Assembly (NCBI GenBank): GCA_947624295.1
Contig: CANQJV010000001.1
Coordinates: forward strand, 150,134-214,133
Direction: 5' to 3'
Source: an uncultured Ruminococcus sp.
Lineage (GTDB): Bacteria; Bacillota; Clostridia; Oscillospirales; Ruminococcaceae
Length of the DNA: 64,000 nt
The position numbers and the translations under genes are program-made. Under the pieces are notes generated by a model. That model had not been told where the DNA came from and did not search any database. It saw only the letters and a program-made list of their open reading frames with translations. Shown here one piece after another: positions 51,480 through 60,863 of this stretch (its first letter is position 1; each line of letters begins with the position of its first letter).

Positions 51480-53783
51480 AAACTTTATACCGCCCTCCGT
51501 CGTTTCAATCCGCACCGTATCTCCACTGTGAATACAAGACGTTATTATCATTTTCGCAAGCTCGTTTTCAATTAAATCAGTTACTCGCCTTTTTATCGGT
51601 CTTGCCCCGTATTTTTCAGTTTCCTTTGCTTGTGCGATTGCTTTTATAACGTCCTCGCCGTAACTCAACTCTATCCCCAACGCTTTCGCCCTGAATTTCA
51701 AGTTATCAAGTGCCTTTTCGCTTATCTTCATCAAGTCGTCCGTCCCTAAACTATGAAATACTATTATTTCGTCAATCCTGCCTGTAAATTCAGGCGTAAA
51801 ATGTGACTTTACCGCATCAAGTATAAGATTTTCATTTTCAGGCGCACTCTGCCCGAATCCTAATGACGATTTTCCGCCTGCACCTATATTTGAAGTCATA
51901 ATTATAATGCAGTTACGGAAACTTATTTTCCTCATACTTGAATCCGTCAATATACCGTAATCAAGAATTTGCAACATAATATTCAGTACTTCAGAATCAG
52001 CCTTTTCAATTTCATCGAAAAGCACAAGCGAATACGGATTACGCCTGATTTTCTCACAAAGACTGCCGTTTTTATCATCGTAACCTGCATATCCGGGCGG
52101 TGCGCCTATTATTTTTGATACGGAATGCTTTTCCATATATTCCGACATATCTACACGTATCAGATTTTTTTCTGAACCAAACAAACATTCCGCAAGTGCC
52201 TTTGCAAGTTCAGTCTTGCCGACTCCCGAACTACCTACAAATAAAAACGATGCTGACGGTCTGTCACTGTCCCGCAACCCCGATTTTGCACGGCATACAG
52301 CATTTGTCACCTTTTTCACGGCGTACTTGTGGCCAATCACCCTCTCAGAAAGATTTTTCTCAAGAAACGAAAGTTCTATTGAATCCTCAGCCGTAATTTT
52401 ATTCAGCGGAATACCCGTTTTCATCGAAATGACTGACATTATATCTTCTTCCGTGACTGTCGCTTTACTTGTGTTAATTATGTCATTTAACTTATCCATT
52501 GTGAACTTTTTATCCCTTAATCTGATAAAATCAGAATCTGTACTGCGTAACCCCGAATTATGACGGATTTTCGCACATGCACACGCTTCATCAAGCACAT
52601 CTATCGCTTTATCAGGCAAAAATCTGTCCGAAATATACCGCACTGCCATATTTACCGATAATTCCACCATATTGTCAGGTATCTCAACTCCGTGATAACT
52701 CTCATAACTCGACTTCAAGCCCTGTATGATTTCAGTACAACTCTTTGCGTCAGGTTCATTCACTTGTACAGCCTGAAACCGCCTTTCAAGTGCTGAATCC
52801 TTTTCAATCGTCTTGCGGTACTCCTCAAACGTCGTCGCCCCTATAATCTGCAATTCACCTCTTGCAAGCTGCGGTTTCATAATATTCGCCGCATCTATTG
52901 CACCTTCAGCCGCTCCTGCCCCGACAATCGTATGAATTTCATCTATGAAAAGTATTATATTCCCTGCATTTATCGCCTCATCAATACACGCTTTTACACG
53001 CTCCTCGAAATCGCCCCTGTACTTTGCTCCCGATAAAAGCGATGTCAGGTCAAGCGAAAATATAAATTTATTTTTTAACGAATCCGGAACCAGATTACGG
53101 ACAAAAAGTTCAGCTACTCCCTCAACTATCGCCGTCTTTCCAACTCCAGCCTCGCCTATAAGACAAGGATTATTTTTGTTCCGCCTCGAAAGTACCTGCA
53201 AAACACGCTCCACTTCCCTTATCCTGCCTATAAGCGGGTCATTTTTTTTAATCAGCGAAATATCCGTGAGATTTCTACCGTATCTGAATAAATTTGGTAA
53301 ATGTGATGCTCTTGGTTTAATCGCCTCGTACAAATTCTCACGGACTTCATATGACGAGATTGATTCAAGACCGGCACATATTCCCGTCATATTTCCGCCT
53401 GCCTTTTTTATGACAGTACAGGCACTGCATGACGGTTCACGGATAATCGCCATAAGTATATGCTCCGGAGATGCAAGTTTCTTTTTATCGCTTACAGCAA
53501 TACTGCATGAATTTTCAAGAATTCTCTTTGCCGCTGTAGTAAAATAGCGGTAATTCAAAATTGACGGCGTACCCATTCCAACAAGATTAACAATTTCACA
53601 ACGCAAATCATCATAGGCAACTCCGTTTTCAATAAGAATTTCAGCCGCATCAGATGTCCCGTCACCTGTTATCGCAAGCAACAAATGTTCACTTCCAACG
53701 TACGTATGTCCTAATTCAGATGCCGCCTGAACTGCCCCCTCAATGATAGCGGTGGATTTTCTGGTGAATTTGTCTGTATTCAT
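51459..53783 (-). CDS. clpC: ClpC/ClpA-type AAA+ unfoldase
   Basis: This 774-residue HSP100 protein has an N-terminal double Clp domain (residues 1-145). D1 has Walker A GEAGVGKT near 205 and [12 protein letters not shown]2 has [10 protein letters not shown] near 503 and [14 protein letters not shown] [10 protein letters not shown]. The loop SSLGFGQS near 640 carries the LGF tripeptide that docks ClpP. No long UVR-containing linker is obvious between the domains, so it is nearer ClpA/ClpE in layout. clpP and clpX lie 2-4 kb away. A palindrome sits in its promoter, and no CtsR direct repeat is visible. Confidence 0.9.
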   Translation of the reverse strand: MNTDKFTRKSTAIIEGAVQAASELGHTYVGSEHLLLAITGDGTSDAAEILIENGVAYDDLRCEIVNLVGMGTPSILNYRYFTTAAKRILENSCSIAVSDKKKLASPEHILMAIIREPSCSACTVIKKAGGNMTGICAGLESISSYEVRENLYEAIKPRASHLPNLFRYGRNLTDISLIKKNDPLIGRIREVERVLQVLSRRNKNNPCLIGEAGVGKTAIVEGVAELFVRNLVPDSLKNKFIFSLDLTSLLSGAKYRGDFEERVKACIDEAINAGNIILFIDEIHTIVGAGAAEGAIDAANIMKPQLARGELQIIGATTFEEYRKTIEKDSALERRFQAVQVNEPDAKSCTEIIQGLKSSYESYHGVEIPDNMVELSVNMAVRYISDRFLPDKAIDVLDEACACAKIRHNSGLRSTDSDFIRLRDKKFTMDKLNDIINTSKATVTEEDIMSVISMKTGIPLNKITAEDSIELSFLEKNLSERVIGHKYAVKKVTNAVCRAKSGLRDSDRPSASFLFVGSSGVGKTELAKALAECLFGSEKNLIRVDMSEYMEKHSVSKIIGAPPGYAGYDDKNGSLCEKIRRNPYSLVLFDEIEKADSEVLNIMLQILDYGILTDSSMRKISFRNCIIIMTSNIGAGGKSSLGFGQSAPENENLILDAVKSHFTPEFTGRIDEIIVFHSLGTDDLMKISEKALDNLKFRAKALGIELSYGEDVIKAIAQAKETEKYGARPIKRRVTDLIENELAKMIITSCIHSGDTVRIETTEGGIKFSKGVAV

Positions 53784-53815
53784 AAAAAAAGCCTCCTTTT
53801 TTACTGTACTACTAT

Positions 53816-53844
53816 ATTATGCCACGTAATACGTGCGATAACAG
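53816..53844 (-). promoter_or_regulatory. clpC promoter with a perfect palindrome in the spacer
   Basis: On the minus strand a -10-like CATAAT (53816-53821) is preceded 17 bp away by CTGTTA (53839-53844). Between them lies CACGTATTACGTG (53823-53835), a perfect 6-1-6 palindrome. Binding there would block polymerase. It does not match CtsR or HrcA (CIRCE) sites. Confidence 0.6.
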
Positions 53845-53870
53845 TCGAAAAAAATAATTCCTGAAAAAAT

Positions 53871-53899
53871 TTGTAACACTTTTTTCCGTATGGCATAAT
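53871..53899 (+). promoter_or_regulatory. Promoter of the Cys/Gly-rich peptide gene
   Basis: TTGTAA (53871-53876) and CATAAT (53894-53899) have a 17-bp spacer on the plus strand. The -10 context TGGCATAATAT is shared with the divergent clpC promoter. Confidence 0.65.
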
Positions 53900-53959
53900 A
53901 TGTAGTATGAAACGCAATCAAAAAGCGGTTCAAATACATCTTCAAAGGAGATTTTTATT

Positions 53960-54100
53960 ATGTGTAATTCTTGTTTTGGCGGTAACAGCTGTATGTGGGT
54001 AATCCTTCTCATCATCATCTTCCTTGCTTGCGGTAACAACGGCGGTTGTGGCTGCGGCAATAACAACAACAACGACTGCGGCTGCGGTTGTGGATGCTGA
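53960..54100 (+). CDS. 46-residue Cys/Gly/Asn-rich single-span membrane peptide
   Basis: The peptide has three parts. A short N-terminus contains Cys2, Cys5 and Cys11. One membrane helix follows (MWVILLIIIFLAC, residues 12-24). The tail alternates CGCG blocks with Asn runs and ends GCGCGC, so ten of 46 residues are Cys. AAAGGAG lies 8 nt before the ATG, a promoter is present upstream and a strong terminator follows, so it is a complete transcription unit. I recall similar unnamed peptides from Clostridia, sometimes labelled high-cysteine chorion-like or YjcZ-like. Function is unknown; metal binding or a spore/envelope role are guesses. Confidence 0.82.
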   Translation: MCNSCFGGNSCMWVILLIIIFLACGNNGGCGCGNNNNNDCGCGCGC

Positions 54101-54112
54101 AATCTATTGATT

Positions 54113-54151
54113 AAAAAAACTGCCGGTGTAAAATCCGGCAGTAATTTTTTT
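54113..54151. terminator. Bidirectional terminator between the peptide gene and clpX
   Basis: The perfect stem ACTGCCGG/CCGGCAGT (54119-54126 and 54135-54142) is flanked by TTTTTTT on the plus strand and by seven A, which read as U on the minus strand. It can end both the peptide gene and the clpX transcript. Confidence 0.93.
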
Positions 54152-54238
54152 AATTATTAAAATAATACAAGCAAAATATTTTTGTTTCATTGTACGAAAA
54201 TCACTTGTAATACAGCACTGTTTTTATGCAATATTGCT

Positions 54239-55522
54239 TTACTGTACTGACGAAACTACTTTGTTTCTTTTGTTAATCAATACAGGTTCAGTATTTTCAG
54301 TAACGCATTCCTTTGTTACTTTTACTTTCACAATGCTCGTATCGGACGGTACTAAATACATAGGTTTCATGAGTATTCCCTCAAGTATCGAACGCAATCC
54401 TCTTGCACCTGTTTTCTGCGATATAGCTTTCTTTGCAATCTCAATGAGTGCATCGTCATCTATTTCAAGCTCAATATTATCGTATTCAAACAGCTTTTTG
54501 TATTGCTTGATAAGTGCGTTTTTCGGCTCTGTAAGGATTCTCACAAGCGCATCTTCGTCAAGTTCCTCAAGAACGGTTATAACAGGCAATCTTCCGACAA
54601 ATTCAGGTACCATACCGAATTTAACAAGGTCTTTCGGGATAACTTTCTTGAATATGTTATTTTTTTCTTCTTTTACAGCTTTCAGTTCACCGCCGAAACC
54701 TATCGGAGATTTACCTATACGCTTTTGTATCTGCCTTTCAAGACCGTCAAAAGCTCCTCCGCATATAAAGAGGATATTCCTTGTATCAATCTGCAATGTT
54801 TCCTGATTCGGATGTTTTCTTCCTCCCTGAGGCGGGACGTTCGAAACAGTACCCTCTATGATTTTCAGGAGTGCCTGCTGTACGCCCTCACCGCTTACGT
54901 CACGTGTGAGAGATGTATTTTCGGATTTCCTTGCAATCTTGTCGATTTCGTCTATATATATAATACCTTTTTCAGCTGCTTTTATATCGTAGTCAGCCGC
55001 CTGAATAAGACGGAGCAAAACGTTTTCAACGTCATCGCCTACGTATCCTGCCTCTGTAATTGTCGTTGCATCGGCAATTGCAAACGGTACATTGAGGATT
55101 TTAGCAAGAGTCTGCGCAAGGAATGTTTTACCCACACCCGTAGGTCCTAAAAGCAGTACGTTACTTTTCTGGATTTCAACGCCGTCATCGTCGTTTTTGC
55201 CCTCACTCTGGCTTATAATACGCTTATAGTGGTTATATACAGCAACAGCAAGCGACATTTTTGCATCGTCCTGCCCGATTACGTAATCATCAAGAAATCC
55301 TTTGATTTCAACAGGTCTTGGCAGTTCCAAAGACGACAAATCCGCATCTTTCGACTTTTCTTTAGATTTACGCTGAGCCTTTGTGTATGCCGGTCCGAAA
55401 AGCATTTCGTAGCAGTATACAACGCATTCATCACATATATTAGCATTTCCTGCCGAAAACATACTTGTTGTTTTATTTTCACCTTTTCCGCAGAAACTGC
55501 ATGACTTAAAATCAGTTCTCAT
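54239..55522 (-). CDS. clpX: ATP-dependent Clp protease ATP-binding subunit ClpX
   Basis: ClpX unfolds substrates for ClpP. The 427-residue protein has the N-terminal zinc-binding domain (CSFCGKG... CDEC, residues 8-35), Walker A GPTGVGKT near 122, Walker [11 protein letters not shown] near 185, the pore motif near 193, and the IGF ClpP loop as IGFGGEL near 272. It lies 11 nt after clpP. Termination is shared with the convergent peptide gene. Confidence 0.97.
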   Translation of the reverse strand: MRTDFKSCSFCGKGENKTTSMFSAGNANICDECVVYCYEMLFGPAYTKAQRKSKEKSKDADLSSLELPRPVEIKGFLDDYVIGQDDAKMSLAVAVYNHYKRIISQSEGKNDDDGVEIQKSNVLLLGPTGVGKTFLAQTLAKILNVPFAIADATTITEAGYVGDDVENVLLRLIQAADYDIKAAEKGIIYIDEIDKIARKSENTSLTRDVSGEGVQQALLKIIEGTVSNVPPQGGRKHPNQETLQIDTRNILFICGGAFDGLERQIQKRIGKSPIGFGGELKAVKEEKNNIFKKVIPKDLVKFGMVPEFVGRLPVITVLEELDEDALVRILTEPKNALIKQYKKLFEYDNIELEIDDDALIEIAKKAISQKTGARGLRSILEGILMKPMYLVPSDTSIVKVKVTKECVTENTEPVLINKRNKVVSSVQ

Positions 55523-55533
55523 TCAGAAAAAAC

Positions 55534-56121
55534 CTACCTTTTCTCGATAACCTTATCGATGAGTCCGTATTCCATAGCTTCCTGTGCGGACATATAGTTG
55601 TCACGCTCCGTATCAATCTGAATCTGTTCAAGTGACTTGCCTGTATTTTTTGCAAGCATTTCATTCATTTTCTGACGTGTCCTTACAAGGTGGTCTGAAT
55701 GTATCTTTATATCAGTACACTGCCCTGAAAGTCCGCCTGAAATAAGAGGCTGGTGAATAAGGATTTCGCTGTTCGGAAGTGAAAGACGTTTGCCTTTTGC
55801 ACCTGCCGCAAGAAGAAATGCACCCATAGATGCCGCCATACCTATACATATAGTTGAAACGTCGCACTTGATGTACTGCATTGTGTCGTATATCGCCATA
55901 CCTGCTGTAATCGAACCGCCGGGACTGTTGATATAAAGTGAAATATCTTTCTCACTGTCCTGACTTTCAAGGAAAAGGAGCTGCGCAACAACAACACTTG
56001 CTGAAGCATCGTTCACTTGGTCCGAAAGCATAATAATCCTGTCATTCAGCAAGCGTGAAAATATATCGTAAGACCTTTCTCCACGGCTTGTCTGCTCAAC
56101 AACATAAGGTATAAAGCTCAT
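55534..56121 (-). CDS. clpP: ATP-dependent Clp protease proteolytic subunit
   Basis: This serine protease of 195 residues forms tetradecamers. The active Ser is in [11 protein letters not shown] near 98, the His in HQPL near 123, and the Asp in the following helix region (DHLVRTRQ). The start [17 protein letters not shown] is the family N-terminus. The order tig-clpP-clpX is standard. It partners with ClpX and probably with the ClpC-type ATPase encoded nearby. Confidence 0.97.
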   Translation of the reverse strand: MSFIPYVVEQTSRGERSYDIFSRLLNDRIIMLSDQVNDASASVVVAQLLFLESQDSEKDISLYINSPGGSITAGMAIYDTMQYIKCDVSTICIGMAASMGAFLLAAGAKGKRLSLPNSEILIHQPLISGGLSGQCTDIKIHSDHLVRTRQKMNEMLAKNTGKSLEQIQIDTERDNYMSAQEAMEYGLIDKVIEKR

Positions 56122-56197
56122 AATTCATCGCCCTTTCTTTGTTTATATAAGTGCTGTCCTGCAATTTCTACAGGACAACACATCATTTTTTTATAGA

Positions 56198-57535
56198 TTA
56201 CTCTGCCGGCTGCTCTGTATTTTCAGCATTTTCTGCGTTTTCAGCGGAATCAGCCGAATTATCAACTACAGCAGTTTCCTTGACTAAATCTACAGCTTTC
56301 TGTACTTTCAAATCCATTGTGAAGTCGTCCATAGGAATGAATCTCTTAGCAGTTTCAACGTCTATCTTGTTAGCGTCTGCTATCGGCTGAAGTGCTGTAT
56401 TGATTTCTTCCTCTGTAACCTCAAAGTTCTCAAGTTCTGCAATCTTTTCAAGCGCAAGACGGAGTTTTACTTCACCCTCTGCCCTGTCTCTGTAAGTATC
56501 ACGTATATCTTCGATTTCCATACCTGTATACTGACAGTACATTTTAAGGCTAATACCCTGCTGTTGAAGTTGATTTTCGAATGCAGACATAAGGTCATCA
56601 ATTCTGTGTTCATACATACAGTTCGGGATTGGTGAGTCAACTTTGTCGATAATTGCCTGAAGAACAGCGTTTTCGAAAGCAGAATCTGCCTGATTTACAG
56701 AAGCTGTTTCCAATTTTGTTCTGATGTCGTTTCTGTACTCCTCAACTGACTCAAATTCAGTTGAATCCTTGATGAGTTCGTCGTCGATTTCAGGGAGTTC
56801 CTCGTAGCTGATAGCCTTGAGTTTCGTCTTGAATACAGCATCTTTTCCTGCGTAATCTTCCATCTGGTAATTTTCAGGGAAAGTAACGTTTATATCAAAT
56901 TCATCGCCGATATTGTGACCTACAATCTGGTCTTCAAATCCGGGGATAAACTGACCACTACCCAATTTAAGCGGGTGGTCCTCACCTTTACCGCCTTCGA
57001 AAGCCTCATCGCCAAAAAATCCCTCGAAATCAATGATAACTTCGTCATCGAGTTGTGCAGGTCTGTTATCTACTGAAACAATACGTGCATTTTTCTTTCT
57101 GATTATCTCAATCTGTTTGTCTATATCCTCGTCTGTAACCTCAACAGCACGCTTAGGAGCTTTTATGCCCTTGTAATCGCTGATTTCAATAACAGGCTTT
57201 GTAATACATACAGCCTTGAGTTCAACGCCGGTTTCCTTGTCGATTGAAGTAACTTCAACGCCGGGTCTGTCAACGAGGTTAAGATTTTCATCTGCTACAG
57301 CCTTGTCAAGTTCCGGTCCGATGAGGAAATTGATAGCACCTTCATAGAAAACGCCCTCACCAAATTCTCTTTCAGCAAGTTTTCTTGAAACTTTGCCCTT
57401 TCTGAATCCTCTGAGCTGGATATTTTTTTTCTGACGCTGATATTCTCTTTCAACAGCCTTTTCAAAAGTTTCTGCGTCAATAGTAATAACAAGTTCCGTT
57501 GTGTTTACATCTGTTTTTGTTGATGATTTTAACAT
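56198..57535 (-). CDS. tig: Trigger factor
   Basis: Trigger factor is the ribosome-bound chaperone and prolyl isomerase. The 445-residue protein has the N-terminal ribosome-binding signature GFRKGKVSRK near 43-52, a FKBP-like domain (ALDDEVIIDFEGFFGDEAFEGGKGE near 160), and the helical C-terminal arms. A tail of about 20 residues rich in Asn, Ala and Glu follows, which is dispensable-looking low complexity. The ATG has CGGAGGA upstream. Confidence 0.96.
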   Translation of the reverse strand: MLKSSTKTDVNTTELVITIDAETFEKAVEREYQRQKKNIQLRGFRKGKVSRKLAEREFGEGVFYEGAINFLIGPELDKAVADENLNLVDRPGVEVTSIDKETGVELKAVCITKPVIEISDYKGIKAPKRAVEVTDEDIDKQIEIIRKKNARIVSVDNRPAQLDDEVIIDFEGFFGDEAFEGGKGEDHPLKLGSGQFIPGFEDQIVGHNIGDEFDINVTFPENYQMEDYAGKDAVFKTKLKAISYEELPEIDDELIKDSTEFESVEEYRNDIRTKLETASVNQADSAFENAVLQAIIDKVDSPIPNCMYEHRIDDLMSAFENQLQQQGISLKMYCQYTGMEIEDIRDTYRDRAEGEVKLRLALEKIAELENFEVTEEEINTALQPIADANKIDVETAKRFIPMDDFTMDLKVQKAVDLVKETAVVDNSADSAENAENAENTEQPAE

Positions 57536-57589
57536 GATAATCCTCCGTTATAGTTAATTATAAGTACACATAATTGCGATACAAGGAAT

Positions 57590-57618
57590 ATTATACCACA
57601 TTATGAAAAATATTTCTA
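57590..57618 (-). promoter_or_regulatory. Promoter of tig-clpP-clpX
   Basis: TAGAAA (57613-57618) and TATAAT (57590-57595) have a 17-bp spacer on the minus strand. It lies about 35 bp after the phosphoesterase gene with no terminator. No CIRCE or CtsR site is seen. Confidence 0.75.
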
Positions 57619-57651
57619 CAATATTTTGCGGTTTCTACATTTCTCACGAAA

Positions 57652-58344
57652 TTACAATACTTTTTCGGGCTTAAATTGTATATAATCACCTGAAATTAAA
57701 TGGAAATTTATACCGTCATATGTATTTGTAATACATAGTGAATGCAATCTCCGTCCGTGAATATGCCCGTAATAACATTCCCTGATATTGTAGCGGTACA
57801 GAACGTCAAGCATATCGTAATTGTAATTCGTAGCGAATATAGGCGGATAGTGCATAAATACAAGCGGTTCAAGACCTGCATCAACGGCTGATTTTATTGA
57901 AGTTTCCAGCCTTTGCACTTCTCTTTTCATAATTTTATCGTCCTGCGGTTCATCGGGCATATTCACCCAGCCACGAGTTCCGCAAATACCGTATTTGCCG
58001 TATGCATAGTGATTGTTATGCAGTATTTTTATTGTACTGAATCCCTCTGTATTGAGGAAATCCTCTGTTTTCCTGATAGTTCCCCACCAGTAATCGTGAT
58101 TGCCTTTCAGAATGATTTTCTGTCCCGGTAAATCGTTTATGAAGCTGAAATCGGGTTTTGCCTGTTGCAAGTTCATTCCCCACGAAACATCGCCTGCAAT
58201 TACTGTTGTATCGCAGTCACGCACCGTTTCAAGCCAATTTTGTTTTATACGTTCCTGATAATTTTCCCAACCTGCAAAAATACTCATTGACTTCGATTTA
58301 TCGCCGAAACACAAATGCAAGTCGCCGATAACGTACAAACTCAT
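57652..58344 (-). CDS. Calcineurin-like metallophosphoesterase
   Basis: This 230-residue protein shows the family metal-binding set: GDLHLC (residues 7-12), GDVSWG near 51, GNHDYWWG near 82, and GHIHG near 195. It is similar to a Firmicute group annotated only as phosphohydrolase. The start overlaps the thrC stop (ATGA-type), so it is the terminal gene of the rplS-lepB-...-thrC run. The substrate is unknown. Confidence 0.88.
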   Translation of the reverse strand: MSLYVIGDLHLCFGDKSKSMSIFAGWENYQERIKQNWLETVRDCDTTVIAGDVSWGMNLQQAKPDFSFINDLPGQKIILKGNHDYWWGTIRKTEDFLNTEGFSTIKILHNNHYAYGKYGICGTRGWVNMPDEPQDDKIMKREVQRLETSIKSAVDAGLEPLVFMHYPPIFATNYNYDMLDVLYRYNIRECYYGHIHGRRLHSLCITNTYDGINFHLISGDYIQFKPEKVL

Positions 58345-59837
58345 CAGATACCAAGAGTTTTCAGAACATAGTTTTTCTGTTCTGATTTGTCTATAACATC
58401 GCTGAAACGTTCGGGCTTATTTTTGAGGTCAGCGAGTGCTGACGGTACGGGAATACCCGAAAGTTCTGCAATTCTGTCAACTTTTGCGTACTCATCAATT
58501 TCAGATTTTCCGCCCTCAAGCGATTCGAGTACAGCGTTACTGAATTTATACGGGCTTGCTGTCGAAGCAATTACAGTCTTTGTATTATCGCCTGTAGCAG
58601 TCCTGTAATCATTATACACTTTCACTGCAACAGCCGTATGAGTATCGCAGGTATACGAGTATTTCTCATAAATACTATGAATTGTAGCCTTTGTCTGCTC
58701 ATCATCGCAGTAACCTGCCCAAAATTCCTCTGTAAGCTGCGCTTTTACGTCGTCACTCACTTCATATTTGCCTTCTGCTGCGAGTTTACCGAACCATTCG
58801 TTAATTAAGTTATCATTTTTACCTGTCATAATATACAGAAGTCTTTCGAGATTACTCGAAATAAGTATATCCATTGACGGTGAAACTGTAGCGTAAAATT
58901 TGCGGTTTCTGTCGTAAACGCCCGTATTTATGAAGTCCGTGAGTACATTGTTTATATTCGAGGCACATATCAGCTTATTCACCGGCACACCCATTTTCTT
59001 TGCATAGTACGCCGCAAGAATATTGCCGAAATTACCCGTAGGAACAACTATATTTATCTTGTCGCCAAGTGTGATTTCGTTATTTTTGACAAGTTCAGCG
59101 TATGTCGAAATATAGTATACGATTTGCGGAACAAGTCTGCCCCAATTGATAGAGTTTGCGCTCGAAAACATCATACCCTTTGCATCAAGTGCCGATTTTA
59201 CGTCATTATCCGTAAATATAGCTTTTACACCGTTCTGGCAGTCGTCAAAATTGCCTTTGATAGCACATACGCCGACATTACTGCCTTCTTGTGTTTTCAT
59301 CTGTCTTTTCTGCATAGGGCTGACACCGTCCTCAGGGTAGAACACAAGTATAGATGTACCCTCAACGTCCTTGAATCCCTCAAGTGCAGCTTTACCTGTA
59401 TCGCCTGATGTTGCAACAAGAATGACTATTTTCTTATCAAGATTTATTTTCTTTGCTGATGTCGTAAGAAAATATGGTAAAATCTGCAATGCCATATCTT
59501 TGAATGCGCACGTAGGTCCGTGCCATAATTCAAGCATATATGTGCCGTCAAAAAGATGTTCGATTTCAGCGATATTTTCTGTTTCAAAGTTTTTTGCCGA
59601 ATATGCGTTATCTGTACAGTAATGGATTTCAGCATCTGTAAAATCAGTTAAATATTTTGCAAATACATATGATGCTCTGTCAGCGTATTTCATTCCGCCG
59701 ATTTCTTTTATTTCATCATAAGTAAGTGCAGGAATTTCTTCAGGCACAAACAGTCCGCCGTCTGCTGAAATTCCACGGGTAATAGCCTCTGCACTGCTTA
59801 CTTTTACATTGCTGTTTCTTGTACTGTTGTAAAACAT
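58344..59837 (-). CDS. thrC: Threonine synthase
   Basis: ThrC converts O-phosphohomoserine to threonine with PLP. The 497-residue size fits the long ThrC group that starts FYNSTRN and contains ELWHGPTCAFKDMALQ near 104-119, where the PLP lysine lies, and ATSGDTGKAALEG near 140. VPTGNFGNILAAYYAKKMG near 265 binds the cofactor. No hom or thrB is adjacent. Confidence 0.95.
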   Translation of the reverse strand: MFYNSTRNSNVKVSSAEAITRGISADGGLFVPEEIPALTYDEIKEIGGMKYADRASYVFAKYLTDFTDAEIHYCTDNAYSAKNFETENIAEIEHLFDGTYMLELWHGPTCAFKDMALQILPYFLTTSAKKINLDKKIVILVATSGDTGKAALEGFKDVEGTSILVFYPEDGVSPMQKRQMKTQEGSNVGVCAIKGNFDDCQNGVKAIFTDNDVKSALDAKGMMFSSANSINWGRLVPQIVYYISTYAELVKNNEITLGDKINIVVPTGNFGNILAAYYAKKMGVPVNKLICASNINNVLTDFINTGVYDRNRKFYATVSPSMDILISSNLERLLYIMTGKNDNLINEWFGKLAAEGKYEVSDDVKAQLTEEFWAGYCDDEQTKATIHSIYEKYSYTCDTHTAVAVKVYNDYRTATGDNTKTVIASTASPYKFSNAVLESLEGGKSEIDEYAKVDRIAELSGIPVPSALADLKNKPERFSDVIDKSEQKNYVLKTLGI

Positions 59838-59849
59838 AGAATCACCTTT

Positions 59850-60227
59850 CTAAAATATGAAATTATAGCCTGTTGTATCATAGGCATTTTGTATATAATC
59901 AATGCCAAGTACCCTGCCGTTTTTTATTATAACTTCCGCAATATCAAATCTCGGCTGTAATTCAGTCGGGTACTTTATGCAGTAATCACTTGCTGTTTTT
60001 ATAATAAGTTCCTGTTTGCGTTTATTAACGGCTTCAAATCCGCTGACCATACTGTCAGGCTTACGGGATTTCACTTCAACAAATGCGATATACTCCTCAT
60101 TTTCAGCGATTATGTCAATTTCTCCGCCTTTTATGCGGTAATTTCTTGCGATGATTTTGTAGCCGTCCTCAATCAGGTACCTGCATACGCTTTCTTCGCC
60201 TATATTGCCGATTTCAGTGCTTTTCAT
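59850..60227 (-). CDS. YraN/UPF0102 family putative endonuclease
   Basis: This protein of about 125 residues has the PD-(D/E)XK-like fold of the UPF0102 group. It shows GNIGEESVCRYL near residue 6, GGEIDIIAENEEYIAFVEVKSR near 34 with the acidic and lysine catalytic-type residues, and FDIAEVII. It usually lies beside rnhB, as here, and overlaps it by 14 nt. ATG 60227 is preferred over the upstream GTG at 60239 because GGTGA is well placed. Confidence 0.88.
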   Translation of the reverse strand: MKSTEIGNIGEESVCRYLIEDGYKIIARNYRIKGGEIDIIAENEEYIAFVEVKSRKPDSMVSGFEAVNKRKQELIIKTASDYCIKYPTELQPRFDIAEVIIKNGRVLGIDYIQNAYDTTGYNFIF

Positions 60228-60852
60228 TTTTTTGGTCACCGAGGATTTTTTTCAGGAAAGTTTTCCGATGTATATCGCTTGCGCCGTATTTCAGGAGCAT
60301 TTCCCTATGAAGTGCCGTACCATAGCCTTTATGTTTCTCGAAAAAGTACTGCGGATATTTTTCAGCCATTTGTTTCATATACCTGTCACGGGATACTTTC
60401 GCAAGGACTGATGCGGACGCTATTGACGCTGATTTCGCATCGCCTTTCACTATGCATTCCGCCTGTATTTCGAGTTCAGGGAGCTTATTCCCGTCAACAA
60501 GGACTATATCGGGTTTCACGTGTAACCCCTCAACTGCCCTTTTCATTGCAAGCATTGCTGCCTGTAATATATTCAGCCTGTCAATTTCCTCGACTGTCGC
60601 CGCAGCAATACAGTAATCAAGCGATTTTGCGATTATTTCGTCATATAACTTTTCACGCCTTGATTCAGATATTTTCTTGCTGTCGTTAAGATAATCAATC
60701 AATACTCCGTCATTCAGGATTACTGCTGAAGCGTATACTTCTCCGGCGAGAGGTCCTCTGCCTGCCTCGTCAACTCCGCATATTACAGGGTGAATCCGTC
60801 TTATTTCGCTGTCATATTCAAAAAGTTCCCTATGCAGAATAATCCTTTTCAT
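60214..60852 (-). CDS. rnhB: Ribonuclease HII
   Basis: RNase HII removes ribonucleotides from DNA and RNA of hybrids. The 212-residue protein has the catalytic GVDEAGRGPLAG near 26-37, then DSKK near 58, the acidic residue in LVDGN near 117, and KGDAKSASIASASVLAKVSRD near 134. It lies 11 nt after rbgA, matching the classic Firmicute rplS-lepB-rbgA-rnhB order. Confidence 0.96.
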   Translation of the reverse strand: MKRIILHRELFEYDSEIRRIHPVICGVDEAGRGPLAGEVYASAVILNDGVLIDYLNDSKKISESRREKLYDEIIAKSLDYCIAAATVEEIDRLNILQAAMLAMKRAVEGLHVKPDIVLVDGNKLPELEIQAECIVKGDAKSASIASASVLAKVSRDRYMKQMAEKYPQYFFEKHKGYGTALHREMLLKYGASDIHRKTFLKKILGDQKNEKH

Positions 60853-60863
60853 ACTTACTTCAC

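Noticed and set aside
53784..53870. CtsR or CIRCE control sites before clpC
   Set aside because: Neither the CtsR heptad direct repeat nor the CIRCE inverted repeat is present; only an unrelated 13-bp palindrome is seen.
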